Made by a program: the position numbers and the translations under genes. The notes beneath the pieces were generated by a model. That model did not search any database and was not told where the DNA came from. It saw only the letters and a list, made by a program, of their open reading frames with translations. Source: Acinetobacter brisouii (GTDB lineage: Bacteria > Pseudomonadota > Gammaproteobacteria > Pseudomonadales > Moraxellaceae). From it: 64,000 bases of DNA. This document shows, in pieces, positions 30,738 to 39,664 of the stretch (position 1 is its first letter; every line of letters starts with the position of its first letter). The stretch spans positions 62,001 to 126,000 of the forward strand of contig NZ_BKNN01000001.1 in NCBI RefSeq assembly GCF_008993995.1, written 5' to 3'.

Positions 30738-30959
30738 TTAACGTGCACGGTAAGTGATGCGACCTTTGGTCAAGTCATATGGAGTCATTTCAACTTTAAC
30801 ATGGTCACCCGTTAAAATACGGATGTAATGCTTACGCATTTTACCTGAAATATGAGCAATCACTTCATGACCGTTTTCTAAACGAACACGGAACATGGTA
30901 TTAGGAAGCGTTTCGGTGACAACGCCTTCGAACTCAATCAGTTCCTCTTTATTGGCCAT
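30738..30959 (-). CDS. infA: Translation initiation factor IF-1
   Basis: This 73-aa S1-fold protein binds the ribosomal A site during initiation. The sequence ([42 protein letters not shown]) matches IF-1 along its whole length. It is monocistronic. Confidence 0.98.
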   Translation of the reverse strand: MANKEELIEFEGVVTETLPNTMFRVRLENGHEVIAHISGKMRKHYIRILTGDHVKVEMTPYDLTKGRITYRAR

Positions 30960-31171
30960 AGCCTACCTAAAAGAATAAATAACAAGGCGCAAATTATAGA
31001 CAAAATTCAGCAATAAAACAATATAAAGCCAAATAAAGCACGATGAAAAGCAGCAAAAGTGAACCGTGCGTCTAAACTTTTTTCGCCCAAACCCAGTGCA
31101 TCAGGTTGTCAGTTTGGTCAATCCTCAGTACTCTGAAAAATGGCAATGCAGGGATGAAAATAGGTGGAAAT

Positions 31172-32182
31172 ATGGGGCAGTTAACGGATGCTTCAGTCAT
31201 ATTGCGACTTGGCTATCAGGCACTACGTCGGGCAGGATTGTCAACAGAGCAAATTTTGACAAAGGCAGGTGTGGCAATCAGCCAACTTGAAACCAATCAA
31301 CGTACCCCTGTAAGTGCTCAAAGTGCTTTTTGGCTAGCTGCTGAACAGGTCAGTCATGATCCTGATATTGGTCTTCACTTAGGGGAACATTTACCTCTAT
31401 ATCGTGGTCAGGTCATTGAACATCTGTTTATGAGTAGTGAAAATTTTGGCGAAGGTTTACATCGGGCATTGGCTTATCAACGTTTGATTAGTGATGCCTT
31501 TCAAGCTCAACTGGTTTGTAAAGATGGGCAATGTTATTTGACCAATGGTACACAACCGCATCCTAATCGTTTACTCAACCGCCATTTTTCAGAATGTGCC
31601 ATGTCAGGCGTTTTACGTTTTTTTAAATTTTTAACGGAAGGACAATTTCAGCCGCTATTTATTGATTTTGATTTTCAGGAAGGTGCGGCACCTGAAGAAT
31701 ATTTTCGGGTTTATGAATGCCCTGTCAGTTTAGGGCAAAAAGAAACACGCTTGTATTTTGATTCAGCCATTTTAAAACATCCGCTTTGGCAGGCCGACCC
31801 TGATCTTTTGCAATTGCATGAACAGCTTGCTCATGAAAAACTACAGGAATTAGCCCGTTATGACTTAGTTAGTGAAGTTCGTCGGGCAATTGGTGCAACA
31901 TTAGAGCAAGGCGAAACCACGCTAGAAAGTGTCGCAGCGCAGTTACAGATTACACCGCGTCGTCTGCGCACTTTATTGAGCGATGCAGAAACCAGTTTTC
32001 AACAAATTCTCTCGGCATATCGTTGTCGATTGGCGAAAAAATTACTGGCGAACACCCATGAAAGTATTGAGAAAATTGTGTACCTGACAGGTTTTGCCGA
32101 GCCAAGTACCTTTTATCGCGCATTTAAGCGCTGGACGAATGAAACACCGATTGAGTACCGCAAACGAAAACAGAGTGACTAA
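31172..32182 (+). CDS. AraC-family transcriptional regulator
   Basis: This 336-aa regulator has an N-terminal arabinose-binding-like domain (GYQALRRAGLSTEQILTKAGV...) and a C-terminal AraC DNA-binding domain from about residue 235 (TTLESVAAQLQITPRRLRTLL, then YLTGFAEPSTFYRAFKRWTNETPIEYRK). This layout matches the OruR/ArgR-like group with long N-terminal domains. The target is unknown. Several in-frame starts exist; ATG 31172 has AGGTGG close upstream. It ends six nt from the convergent truA. Confidence 0.88.
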   Translation: MGQLTDASVILRLGYQALRRAGLSTEQILTKAGVAISQLETNQRTPVSAQSAFWLAAEQVSHDPDIGLHLGEHLPLYRGQVIEHLFMSSENFGEGLHRALAYQRLISDAFQAQLVCKDGQCYLTNGTQPHPNRLLNRHFSECAMSGVLRFFKFLTEGQFQPLFIDFDFQEGAAPEEYFRVYECPVSLGQKETRLYFDSAILKHPLWQADPDLLQLHEQLAHEKLQELARYDLVSEVRRAIGATLEQGETTLESVAAQLQITPRRLRTLLSDAETSFQQILSAYRCRLAKKLLANTHESIEKIVYLTGFAEPSTFYRAFKRWTNETPIEYRKRKQSD

Positions 32183-32196
32183 ATCGAGTCACTCTG
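32171..32196. terminator. Hairpin made of the ends of the AraC gene and truA
   Basis: CAGAGTGACT (32171-32180) and AGTCACTCTG (32187-32196) form a 10-bp stem that includes both convergent stop codons. On the minus strand it is followed by TTTTCGTTT, so it probably ends truA. Confidence 0.6.
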
Positions 32197-33007
32197 GCCA
32201 GTTCAGCCATTGAGGCCCCAAAGCAACTTTGGGTAAATCAAATTGCTCTGGATAATAGGCTTGAATAAAATACAAACCATCCGCAGGGGCAGTCACGCCT
32301 GCTGCTTTGCGGTCTTCTGCGGCAAACATCACATCAATATGTTCAATCGGATATTGTTCCTGACCAATTTCCAGTAAACAGCCCATGATGTTGCGCACCA
32401 TGTGATGCAAGAAACCATCTGCCTGAATATCTAAAATCAGAAACGGCCCATGTTGGGTAAGGCGGCAATGCTTCACATGGCGGACAGGTTGGTTGGATTG
32501 GCAAGCTGCTGCACGAAAAGTTTCGAAGTTATGTGTGCCTTCAAATTTTTGTGCGGCTTCCACCATTTTTGCGACATTGAGTGTCTGATGAATATGCGTG
32601 ACTTGTTTGTGTAGCAAAGCAGGGCGATGAGCTGCGTTATAGACCACATAGCGATAGCGTCGAGCAGTGGCTTTAAAGCGAGCATGGAAGTCTGTGTCCA
32701 TTCGCTTGATCCACTGAATCGAGATGTCTTTCGGAAGTTGGCTATTGGTTCCCATAATCCAACCACGTTCAGAACGATCTGCTGGGCTGTCAAAGTGTGC
32801 CACCATGTTGGTTGCATGAACGCCTGCATCTGTCCGCCCTGCGCCATGTAAAATAACAACATGATTGGCAACTTTGCTGAGCACTCGTTCTAGGGTTTCC
32901 TGAACGCTTGCAACACCTGCTTGCTGTGTCTGCCAACCGCGATAGGCAGTACCACAAAACTCAATTCCAATCGCATAGCGCTGCGCTGTCATTTCTATTT
33001 CACTCAT
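32189..33007 (-). CDS. truA: tRNA pseudouridine(38-40) synthase TruA
   Basis: This 272-aa enzyme modifies uridines 38-40 in the anticodon arm of many tRNAs. The motifs YAIGIEFCGTAYRGWQTQ and GAGRTDAGVHATNMVAHF (catalytic Asp in RTDAGV) are diagnostic, with DIQADGFLHHMVRNIMG near the C-terminus. ATG 33007 overlaps the asparaginase stop by 8 nt, indicating coupling. asd, fimV and truA are also neighbours in Pseudomonas. Confidence 0.97.
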   Translation of the reverse strand: MSEIEMTAQRYAIGIEFCGTAYRGWQTQQAGVASVQETLERVLSKVANHVVILHGAGRTDAGVHATNMVAHFDSPADRSERGWIMGTNSQLPKDISIQWIKRMDTDFHARFKATARRYRYVVYNAAHRPALLHKQVTHIHQTLNVAKMVEAAQKFEGTHNFETFRAAACQSNQPVRHVKHCRLTQHGPFLILDIQADGFLHHMVRNIMGCLLEIGQEQYPIEHIDVMFAAEDRKAAGVTAPADGLYFIQAYYPEQFDLPKVALGPQWLNWPE

Positions 33008-33962
33008 GCCAGTGTTTCAACCAGTCGTTTGCTTGATCGTAGTGCAAATAGAGTGCTAATAATTTGGCATACAAATCGGCATGACCTAAACAGTCAGACA
33101 CTGCGATATTGGCTTCTTTGACCCATGCACTCACTGCATAGCGCTGATCAATGCCACCCGCAGTCACTTGCGTATTCAATACAGGTAAACAGTTCTTTTG
33201 TTTAAGCTGCTGGAAAATCTCAATAATTGCAGGATTGGTGACCAGATTACCTGTTCCGAAACCCTGTAAAATGAGGAAGTCAGGTGTATGGTTTAATACA
33301 TGCGCTAAATTCTGCTCAAGTTGATTTAAGCTGATTGGCTGCATCATCCAGTTTAAGATATTGAGGTTCTGGGCACGTTCAAGCATGGTTTCAGTCACGG
33401 TCATTGCTTGAGAATGTTGTGCAATGGCTTGTGTGGAGGCAATGCCTTTAAATGCATCTAATTCAGTTGTGTGTGCTTTAAGTGCGGTACGACCATGAAA
33501 GAGTTGATGATGGAAGGCTAAATACACACCTGCATCTACCTTGAGAATATGCTCAAGGGCAAACCATAAATTATCTCGCGCATCTGTTTCTTCACGAATG
33601 GTTGTACCATCAACAGTGAGTAATGGGAACTGACTGCCTGTAATGATCAAGTGGCATGATGCTGCCAAAATTCGTGCAAGGACTGCACTGGCATAGCTTA
33701 GGGTATCTGTGCCATGAATCACCACAAAATGCTGAAAACTTTGGCTTTGTAATTGTTGAATAAACTGTGCCAGTTTGAGCCAGTCGACTGCGGTATAGGC
33801 ACTACTGTCTTTAATCACAGGTGCAGCAAAACATTCGATGCTCAAGTGATCTGGCAAATAACCGTGTAGACGAGGTAGAAACTCATGTTCTGGCATTGGA
33901 CTGAGAGGTTCACCTACACAGCCAAATGTCCCACCCATATAAATTAAAGCAATTTTAGACAT
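33000..33962 (-). CDS. L-asparaginase family protein
   Basis: This 320-aa protein has the N-terminal nucleophile motif of asparaginases in variant form (ALIYMGGTFG, Thr kept at about residue 12) and the second catalytic block VIHGTDTLSYAS near residue 85. The C-terminal domain is type-I-like (ILQGFGTGNLV; TQVTAGGIDQRYAVSA). It lacks a signal peptide, so cytoplasmic hydrolysis of Asn or a related amide is likely. It is inserted between fimV and truA and overlaps truA by 8 nt. No clear RBS precedes its ATG. Confidence 0.85.
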   Translation of the reverse strand: MSKIALIYMGGTFGCVGEPLSPMPEHEFLPRLHGYLPDHLSIECFAAPVIKDSSAYTAVDWLKLAQFIQQLQSQSFQHFVVIHGTDTLSYASAVLARILAASCHLIITGSQFPLLTVDGTTIREETDARDNLWFALEHILKVDAGVYLAFHHQLFHGRTALKAHTTELDAFKGIASTQAIAQHSQAMTVTETMLERAQNLNILNWMMQPISLNQLEQNLAHVLNHTPDFLILQGFGTGNLVTNPAIIEIFQQLKQKNCLPVLNTQVTAGGIDQRYAVSAWVKEANIAVSDCLGHADLYAKLLALYLHYDQANDWLKHWHE

Positions 33963-34016
33963 GATAAAAATAAAAAAAGCAGCCGAATTCGACTGCTTAT
34001 GGTAGAACGAACTGCT

Positions 34017-35444
34017 TTAAGATGCCATTTGATTTAATAAATATTTAGCGCGATCTAATTCATCTGAATTATATTGGATCTGCGGATCTTCCAATAATGC
34101 ACGTGCTGAGCTAAATGCACCTAAACGAATATATTGCTCTGCAAGCGATAAATTAAGTTCAGTATCATTCAGTTCTGCTAACTCAGGGAACTGTTGTACA
34201 ACATAATCTACAGAAGATTTTGGTGCTTCAGCAATCGCTTCTTCAACAACAGGCTCAGGAACGATTTCAGTCCGAGTTTCTTCAATGAGATCAAAACTTA
34301 CAACAGACAGTGAAACTGGCTCAACTTCTACAGGTTGAGTTACTGTTTCAGTTTTAGCCTGAGCTTCTTCTAATTTATCAAAAGTAAAGGAAACTTCAGG
34401 TTGAGCAGTAGGTGGGCTAACTGGTTCTGGCTGTTTTTCAGGAGCAGCAGGTTCTGTAAAGTCAAACTTGAACTCAACCACAGGTACTTCTTCAGGCTGA
34501 GTGGTAGGCTCTACTTTCTTTTCTAGGCTTTCAAGATGAAGATGTGCAGTGGCATCATGATGTTCAGTTTTTGCAAATTCAGGAATTTGATCAGTTTTTT
34601 GACCAAAATCAATTTTTGTAGTAAAGGTTTCAGGACCTTTGGTTTCGGTCGTGTGTGGTTCAATACTTAAATGGATTGGCTTAGCAATAGGCGTTGCTTC
34701 AGAGTTTACTTCTGGTTTGCTAAAGCCTTCTAAATGGAACTCAAGTGGTTTGTGTTCTTCTGTTTTTTCAACAGGTGCTGCTGGTGCTGTCTGTAGCTCT
34801 GCTTGAAGCTGGTCGAAAGATAAGGCACTTGGCTGCTCTTGAGCTAGGGGCTTCTCAAGATCCAATCCACTTTTAAGTTGATCAAAATCAACGGCTTTGG
34901 CTTGAGGGGTAGGCTTTTCAGGCTCAACCACTTTCACGACTTCAGGAGCTTTTTCATCAGGCAATTGAACAGGGGTAAACTGAATCGAATCAGGCTTAGC
35001 TTGTTCTTTATGTTCAGTCAGACGCTGTTCAGCTTCACGAACCACATCATACAGATTGAGTGAGCGTAAATGTGACAATAATTGGTTTGTCGAAAATTGA
35101 TCATTTTGATCAATATGAATCTGTAAGAGTAGGAGATATAAGTCATGCTGACTATTATCAGCATTGAGTGCCTGATTAATTAATGCTTCCGCTGTATTGA
35201 AATTTTTCTCTTGAATTAGCTTTTCAATTTGACGACGAAATGCAGGATCAAGCTCTTTCGGTTGGCTTTTAACCGTAAGAACTTCTTGAGTTTCTGTTAC
35301 ATCGGTACTGGTCGTGCTTGGACGTTTCGTCGCTTTCTTTTTGGGCTCGACTTTTCTTTTTGATTCTTGTTGCCCCGCACTTCGTTTTTTAAGCACAATG
35401 GCTATAACGAGTAATAGAACAAATGGAATGATGTATAGCAACAT
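34017..35444 (-). CDS. fimV: FimV C-terminal half: membrane anchor and cytoplasmic TPR region, separate gene
   Basis: This 475-aa protein begins with a transmembrane helix (MLLYIIPFVLLLVIAIVLKK), then a basic segment. Next comes a TPR-like domain (about residues 65-145), a long acidic/Pro-rich low-complexity linker, and a C-terminal FimV module (FPELAELNDTELNLSLAEQYIRLGAFSSARALLED). In Pseudomonas the same elements form the second half of the single FimV/HubP polar protein (about 919 aa), needed for type IV pili and twitching. Here it has its own RBS (AAGGAT) 49 nt after the LysM-bearing first half. Confidence 0.82.
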   Translation of the reverse strand: MLLYIIPFVLLLVIAIVLKKRSAGQQESKRKVEPKKKATKRPSTTSTDVTETQEVLTVKSQPKELDPAFRRQIEKLIQEKNFNTAEALINQALNADNSQHDLYLLLLQIHIDQNDQFSTNQLLSHLRSLNLYDVVREAEQRLTEHKEQAKPDSIQFTPVQLPDEKAPEVVKVVEPEKPTPQAKAVDFDQLKSGLDLEKPLAQEQPSALSFDQLQAELQTAPAAPVEKTEEHKPLEFHLEGFSKPEVNSEATPIAKPIHLSIEPHTTETKGPETFTTKIDFGQKTDQIPEFAKTEHHDATAHLHLESLEKKVEPTTQPEEVPVVEFKFDFTEPAAPEKQPEPVSPPTAQPEVSFTFDKLEEAQAKTETVTQPVEVEPVSLSVVSFDLIEETRTEIVPEPVVEEAIAEAPKSSVDYVVQQFPELAELNDTELNLSLAEQYIRLGAFSSARALLEDPQIQYNSDELDRAKYLLNQMAS

Positions 35445-35493
35445 TTTTTTATCCTTGCATTAGCAGCAATGTATTCAGGCTAAAAACGATTTA

Positions 35494-36837
35494 TCAGTGA
35501 TGACTTGGCTTTTTGGCTTTTTGTTGCTGTTGCAACTGCTGCTGTAATTGCGCAAGTCGTGCATTTAATAACTGAATTTGATGGTCTTTTTGTTGCAAAG
35601 CCAAATCCAATTGAGCTACATTTTTTTGTAATGTAACGGTTTTTTGTCGAATTGTCATAACTTTTAATGATAATTCAGACGAAGTTTTTTCAGTAGTTCG
35701 ACTACTGCCCCCCATTTTAGCAGAAGCCGCATCTGTATTTTCAGCAACTAAAGTCATTTCAGCTTGATCTAAACGATATTTAGTTGAATATTTGCCTGAA
35801 GATGTATTGGTTGAACGCGCAGCAGGTTTCGCTGGTGTTGAGTTTGCGTGGGGTGGTGTTGCACCTAAATTAAGATTTGTTCCTGTTCTTAAGCGGTTAA
35901 CATTTCCCCCTACAAAAGCATGTTCATTGAGCGCTTTAATATGATTCATGACTTCCCCAATCGGCTGATGGGTCTGTCCTGAAATCCGTGCAGCAATACT
36001 CCATAAGGAATCTTGGCGCTGTACCACATAATTGCCGTTTTGCGTATTTTTAGCTGTCGTGACAGGCTTTACTTCGACTGCTTTCCTTGGCGCAGTCGCT
36101 GGCGTTTTATTGGCGCTTGTTGTTTGGGTCTGCTGTGGTGTAGTTGCTTGTGCTTGTGCTTGTGCTTGTGCTTGTGGTGGCACTTGAGCTGTTTGGCTTG
36201 TTGGCTTGGGGGGTATGCTCTTGACTACGGGTACAGGTGCAACACTGATGGCTAAGGCACTCGCTGGTGTCACAGCATTGATTGGTGCTGTTGAATTTTG
36301 AGTGTAAAGCGTACTCTCGGGTAAGTTGAGCGCAATATCTTTTTCACTGACTACTTGTTTGGGAATTAATACACGCTCTTGTGTCGAAGCATTCAGGTTA
36401 GCGATTGGCGTCGTTTTATTGAGTGTTGCCGTATTGCTTGGTGTACCGTCTAAATTACGTTGAATCTGCTGTAGATGTGCGCCATCAGCATCTTGAACTT
36501 TTAAAATCAAGTTAATATTTTTATTGCTAATAGGTTGTGATGAGGTGATCACAATGACACCGCTATTATTACCTGTGCGGCGAACAAAAAAGTTCAAACC
36601 ACTCAAATCTTGTTGGCTTGCACCCATCCGCACTAGATCATCTGGATTGGCAAGACTCGCTTGAATGCTCGAGTTATCACTGGCATTGGTGTAAGGAATT
36701 TCTACATATAATAATTGCCCTTGAGTTGATTCAACTTGGGCAGCGTTAAAAGTTAATGCATAGCCACTTTGTGCAGCAAAACAGAAAACCAGTGCTGAAG
36801 CGAGTTTGTTGTATGCAGTCATTTTCATCCACAACAT
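35494..36837 (-). CDS. fimV: FimV N-terminal half: periplasmic domain with LysM, separate gene
   Basis: This 447-aa protein has a signal peptide (LASALVFCFAAQSGYA) and the FimV N-terminal domain (LTFNAAQVESTQGQLLYVEIPY). A Pro/Gln/Ala-rich linker with a QAQAQA run follows. A LysM-type peptidoglycan-binding segment is at about residues 270-325 (NYVVQRQDSLWSIAARISGQTH...). It ends with a Gln-rich coiled coil. It stops with TGA then TAA, before any transmembrane helix; the anchor is in the next gene. The first ATG (36837) and ATG 36822, which has a better RBS, are both possible. Confidence 0.85.
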   Translation of the reverse strand: MLWMKMTAYNKLASALVFCFAAQSGYALTFNAAQVESTQGQLLYVEIPYTNASDNSSIQASLANPDDLVRMGASQQDLSGLNFFVRRTGNNSGVIVITSSQPISNKNINLILKVQDADGAHLQQIQRNLDGTPSNTATLNKTTPIANLNASTQERVLIPKQVVSEKDIALNLPESTLYTQNSTAPINAVTPASALAISVAPVPVVKSIPPKPTSQTAQVPPQAQAQAQAQATTPQQTQTTSANKTPATAPRKAVEVKPVTTAKNTQNGNYVVQRQDSLWSIAARISGQTHQPIGEVMNHIKALNEHAFVGGNVNRLRTGTNLNLGATPPHANSTPAKPAARSTNTSSGKYSTKYRLDQAEMTLVAENTDAASAKMGGSSRTTEKTSSELSLKVMTIRQKTVTLQKNVAQLDLALQQKDHQIQLLNARLAQLQQQLQQQQKAKKPSHH

Positions 36838-36903
36838 GGAATTGTTGATTGTTTTGCCTATAATGTAGCGGTATGTAAATAAATTGTAAATTTGTACAAT
36901 GTT

Positions 36904-36931
36904 AAAAAGCCGATCTTTTCAGATCGGCTTT
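36904..36931 (-). terminator. asd terminator
   Basis: AAAGCCGATCT (36906-36916) pairs with AGATCGGCTTT (36921-36931) around TTTC. On the minus strand it is followed by TTTTT. Confidence 0.88.
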
Positions 36932-36949
36932 CCACTTTGACCTTAAAAA

Positions 36950-38068
36950 TTACGAATTTTTGTAGTCAATCAAGATACGAAGCATACGACGTAAAGGCTC
37001 TGCTGCACCCCAAAGTAGTTGGTCACCGACAGTAAATGCACCAAGGTACTCTTTACCCATGTTCAGTTTACGTAAACGACCCACAGGAACAGTCAGTGTA
37101 CCTGTGACTGCAACTGGAGTTAAGTCTGTCATAGACGCTTCACGCGTATTTGGAACAACTTTTGCCCACTGGTTTGACTGACGAATCATATCTTCGATTT
37201 CATCAAGCGGAACATCTTTTTTCAATTTCAATGTCAATGCTTGAGAATGGCAGCGCATAGCACCAATACGAACACAGTGACCATCAATTGGAACGATTTG
37301 TGAATTGCCCAAGATTTTGTTGGTTTCAGCTTGACCTTTCCATTCTTCTTTTGATTGACCATTTTCGAGTTGTTTGTCGATATATGGAATCAGCGAGCCT
37401 GCTAATGGCACACCAAAGTTTGCAGAAGGGAAGCCTTCGCCACGTTGCAAGTCAGCAATTTTAGAATCAATGTCCAAAATGGCAGATTTAGGATCATCCA
37501 ACAAATCTTTAGTATTGTTGTATAAATAACCCATACCTGTGATCAGTTCACGCATATTTTGCGCGCCTGCACCTGATGCTGCTTGATAAGTCATTGCAGT
37601 CATCCATTCCACAAGATTTTTTTGGAATAGAGAACCTAAGCCCATCAGCATCAATGAAACGGTACAGTTACCACCAACGAAAGTTTTGGTGCCATTTACT
37701 AAACCATCTTTAATGACATTGAGGTTGACTGGATCAAGGACAATGATCGCTTCATCGTCCATACGCAGAGTCGATGCCGCATCGATCCAGTAACCATTCC
37801 AACCTTCAGCTTTGAGTTTTGGAAATACTGCTGAAGTATAGTCACCACCTTGGCAGGTAATAATGACATCCATTTGCTTCAGGCTCTTAATGTCTGATGC
37901 ATCCATAAGTGCTGGGGCAGTCTTACCACCAAAAGCAGGCGCTTGACCACCTGCATTACTGGTAGAAAAATAGAATGGCTCAAAGTGAGCAAAGTCGTTC
38001 TCTTCAACCATACGTTGCATAAGGACAGAACCAACCATCCCACGCCAACCGACCAGACCTACTTTCAT
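36950..38068 (-). CDS. asd: Aspartate-semialdehyde dehydrogenase
   Basis: This 372-aa NADPH-dependent enzyme makes aspartate semialdehyde for lysine/DAP, threonine and methionine synthesis. It begins [20 protein letters not shown] and has the active-site Cys in [13 protein letters not shown], with [11 protein letters not shown] and [14 protein letters not shown] further on. The frame is open 24 codons upstream, but ATG 38068 has GAGG nine nt before it and gives the family length. It lies upstream of fimV, as in Pseudomonas, but with a terminator between them. Confidence 0.97.
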   Translation of the reverse strand: MKVGLVGWRGMVGSVLMQRMVEENDFAHFEPFYFSTSNAGGQAPAFGGKTAPALMDASDIKSLKQMDVIITCQGGDYTSAVFPKLKAEGWNGYWIDAASTLRMDDEAIIVLDPVNLNVIKDGLVNGTKTFVGGNCTVSLMLMGLGSLFQKNLVEWMTAMTYQAASGAGAQNMRELITGMGYLYNNTKDLLDDPKSAILDIDSKIADLQRGEGFPSANFGVPLAGSLIPYIDKQLENGQSKEEWKGQAETNKILGNSQIVPIDGHCVRIGAMRCHSQALTLKLKKDVPLDEIEDMIRQSNQWAKVVPNTREASMTDLTPVAVTGTLTVPVGRLRKLNMGKEYLGAFTVGDQLLWGAAEPLRRMLRILIDYKNS

Positions 38069-38256
38069 GTCATTGTGCCTCGGTAGTGTAATAAAAAAAT
38101 AAAAGGGTTTTGAGTGTACCAAAAGTGTCCTCAACTGCAAGACCTACATAAGTCAAACACTTAAATAATTGAGTGAAATATCTGCTTTGTGTTACATAAA
38201 AAATTGATAAAGATGAAAAAAATCTGAAGAAAAATCATCTTAAAAGAGTGACTTCA

Positions 38257-39336
38257 ATGATTTATCTACAACTGCTCAGTATTTTAGTGATTTGGCTAAG
38301 TTTTTGGTCGCTGATCCCCCGAGATGAGTGGTGGTTTCGGGGCGCAGATTTTCCTCGTCTTCAGATCCTTGTTTTGGGGATGGGGAGTTGGCTGGGGATG
38401 CTATTATGCACACAGACTTGGACGGTCGTACAAGTGCTACTGTTTATGCTTTTGAGTGCTGCAATTGCCTATCAATTGAAAATGGTTTTACCGTATACCC
38501 CGCTTTGGAAGAAACAAGTCCAACCAGTTAAAGCGCATCAACTTGATCCTCAAAAACAATTGTCAATTATTGTTTCAAATGTGCTTACGCCCAATCAAGA
38601 TTACCATCTGCTCTTAGCGCATGTTCACAAATTACAGCCCGATTTGTTACTCACGCTTGAAACCGATCAACGTTGGCAGACTGCCTTAGCACCGCTCGAA
38701 GCGGATTATCCTTATCGGGTGGCAATTCCTCTCGATAATTTGTACGGCATGCATCTTTATAGCCGTTTACCACTCAAGGACACTCAGGTTAAATTTATTT
38801 TAAGTGATGAAATTCCGTCTATTCACACCTGTGTTCAGTTGCGCGGTGGTCAAGATGTACAGTTGTATTGCTTACACCCTAAACCCCCAAGCCCAACAGA
38901 AGCCAAAGACTCGACATTGAGAGATGCTGAACTGTTGATTGTTGGGGATCAAATTAAAGATCTGAATCAAAGCTGTATTGTGATGGGGGATTTAAATGAT
39001 GTGGCATGGTCACGAACTACACGTTTATTTCAGCGGATTAGTGGTTTGCTAGATCCGCGTGTTGGACGCAATTTTATCAACACTTTTCATGCAAATTATC
39101 CATTATTACGTTGGTCTCTAGATCATGTATTTCACAGCACCGATTTTGGTTTGGTACACATGCGGCGTTTATCACATATTGGTTCGGATCATTTTCCAAT
39201 CTATGTGATTTTACAAACAGAGCAGATTTTTGAGCAAATCCATGAGGAATTACCAGAAACAGCAGATGATACCAAGGAAGCTCAGCTCGCGATTCAAGAA
39301 GGTATTCATAAAGCTGAAAAAGAACGCTCAACATGA
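38257..39336 (+). CDS. Membrane-anchored endonuclease/exonuclease/phosphatase family protein
   Basis: This 359-aa protein has two or three N-terminal hydrophobic segments (LQLLSILVIWLSFWSLIP; LVLGMGSWLGMLLC; VVQVLLFMLLSAAIAY), then an EEP domain. Its catalytic motifs are visible: SIIVSNVLTPN, LLTLETDQRW, CIVMGDLNDVAWS and WSLDHVFHS...IGSDHFPIYV (final SDH motif). The active site is metal-dependent and probably faces the periplasm; the substrate is unknown. A GTG three codons upstream is possible, but ATG 38257 has GAG at proper spacing. A short acidic tail follows the domain. Confidence 0.85.
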   Translation: MIYLQLLSILVIWLSFWSLIPRDEWWFRGADFPRLQILVLGMGSWLGMLLCTQTWTVVQVLLFMLLSAAIAYQLKMVLPYTPLWKKQVQPVKAHQLDPQKQLSIIVSNVLTPNQDYHLLLAHVHKLQPDLLLTLETDQRWQTALAPLEADYPYRVAIPLDNLYGMHLYSRLPLKDTQVKFILSDEIPSIHTCVQLRGGQDVQLYCLHPKPPSPTEAKDSTLRDAELLIVGDQIKDLNQSCIVMGDLNDVAWSRTTRLFQRISGLLDPRVGRNFINTFHANYPLLRWSLDHVFHSTDFGLVHMRRLSHIGSDHFPIYVILQTEQIFEQIHEELPETADDTKEAQLAIQEGIHKAEKERST

Positions 39337-39406
39337 TTGATATATTGCCAACTCGCTTGAAATAAATAGCGTTGAATCCATCAAAGCATAACAACTGCTA
39401 GCGCTG

Positions 39407-39424
39407 TGTAAGCTTATACGTACA
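39407..39424 (+). promoter_or_regulatory. GacA-type upstream activating box
   Basis: TGTAAGCTTATACGTACA fits the GacA upstream activating sequence TGTAAG-N6-CTTACA known from rsmY/rsmZ/csrB promoters, with 11 of 12 fixed positions matching. Its centre lies about 64 nt before the predicted start of the GGA-rich RNA, close to the distance seen in Pseudomonas rsm genes. The assignment is by consensus match and position. Confidence 0.7.
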
Positions 39425-39466
39425 GTACAGAAAGCCGATGACGGCTATACGCTTTTGAGAATTCCT

Positions 39467-39472
39467 TTTAAT
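39467..39472 (+). promoter_or_regulatory. -10 element of the GGA-rich RNA
   Basis: TTTAAT (5/6 to TATAAT) has no good -35 at 16-18 nt, as expected for a response-regulator-activated promoter. The predicted start is near 39480. Confidence 0.5.
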
Positions 39473-39479
39473 CTAAACC

Positions 39480-39656
39480 TATCGGCACAAGGAAGAATGG
39501 GAATGGAGCATCCCGTATGGAAGAGGTGCTGATTGGATAACATCAATGGCATGATGGCAACAAGGATAGGCAACAACTAAAACAATAACAATAAGATCTG
39601 CAAACACAACCTCAATTGACCCGAGTAAGGTAGGATGCTTGACTCGGGTTTTAATT
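39480..39656 (+). ncRNA. Candidate Csr/Rsm-type small RNA that would sequester CsrA
   Basis: The 328-nt gap between the EEP gene and the glycosyltransferase gene has no credible ORF but all parts of an RNA gene: activator box, -10 element and intrinsic terminator. The predicted ~175-nt RNA has seven GGA motifs (39491, 39500, 39505, 39519, 39535, 39564, 39633). Three lie in 8-nt hairpin loops: ATGGAGCA (stem 39497-39502/39511-39516), TGGATAAC (stem 39530-39533/39542-39545) and GTAGGATG in the terminator. GGA in a loop is the CsrA/RsmA binding signal. RNAs of this type titrate CsrA under GacS/GacA control. Boundaries are predicted. Confidence 0.72.
39619..39656 (+). terminator. Terminator of the GGA-rich RNA, with a GGA loop
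   Basis: ACCCGAGT (39619-39626) pairs with ACTCGGGT (39642-39649), extended by AAG/CTT past a bulged G, leaving loop GTAGGATG. TTTTAATTTT follows. Confidence 0.85.
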
Positions 39657-39664
39657 TTGAATAG

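Noticed and set aside
36140-36180. Short repeat TTGTGC in the FimV N-terminal gene, considered as a phase-variable repeat
   Set aside because: It is in frame (Gln-Ala repeats) and too short and imperfect to suggest phase switching.
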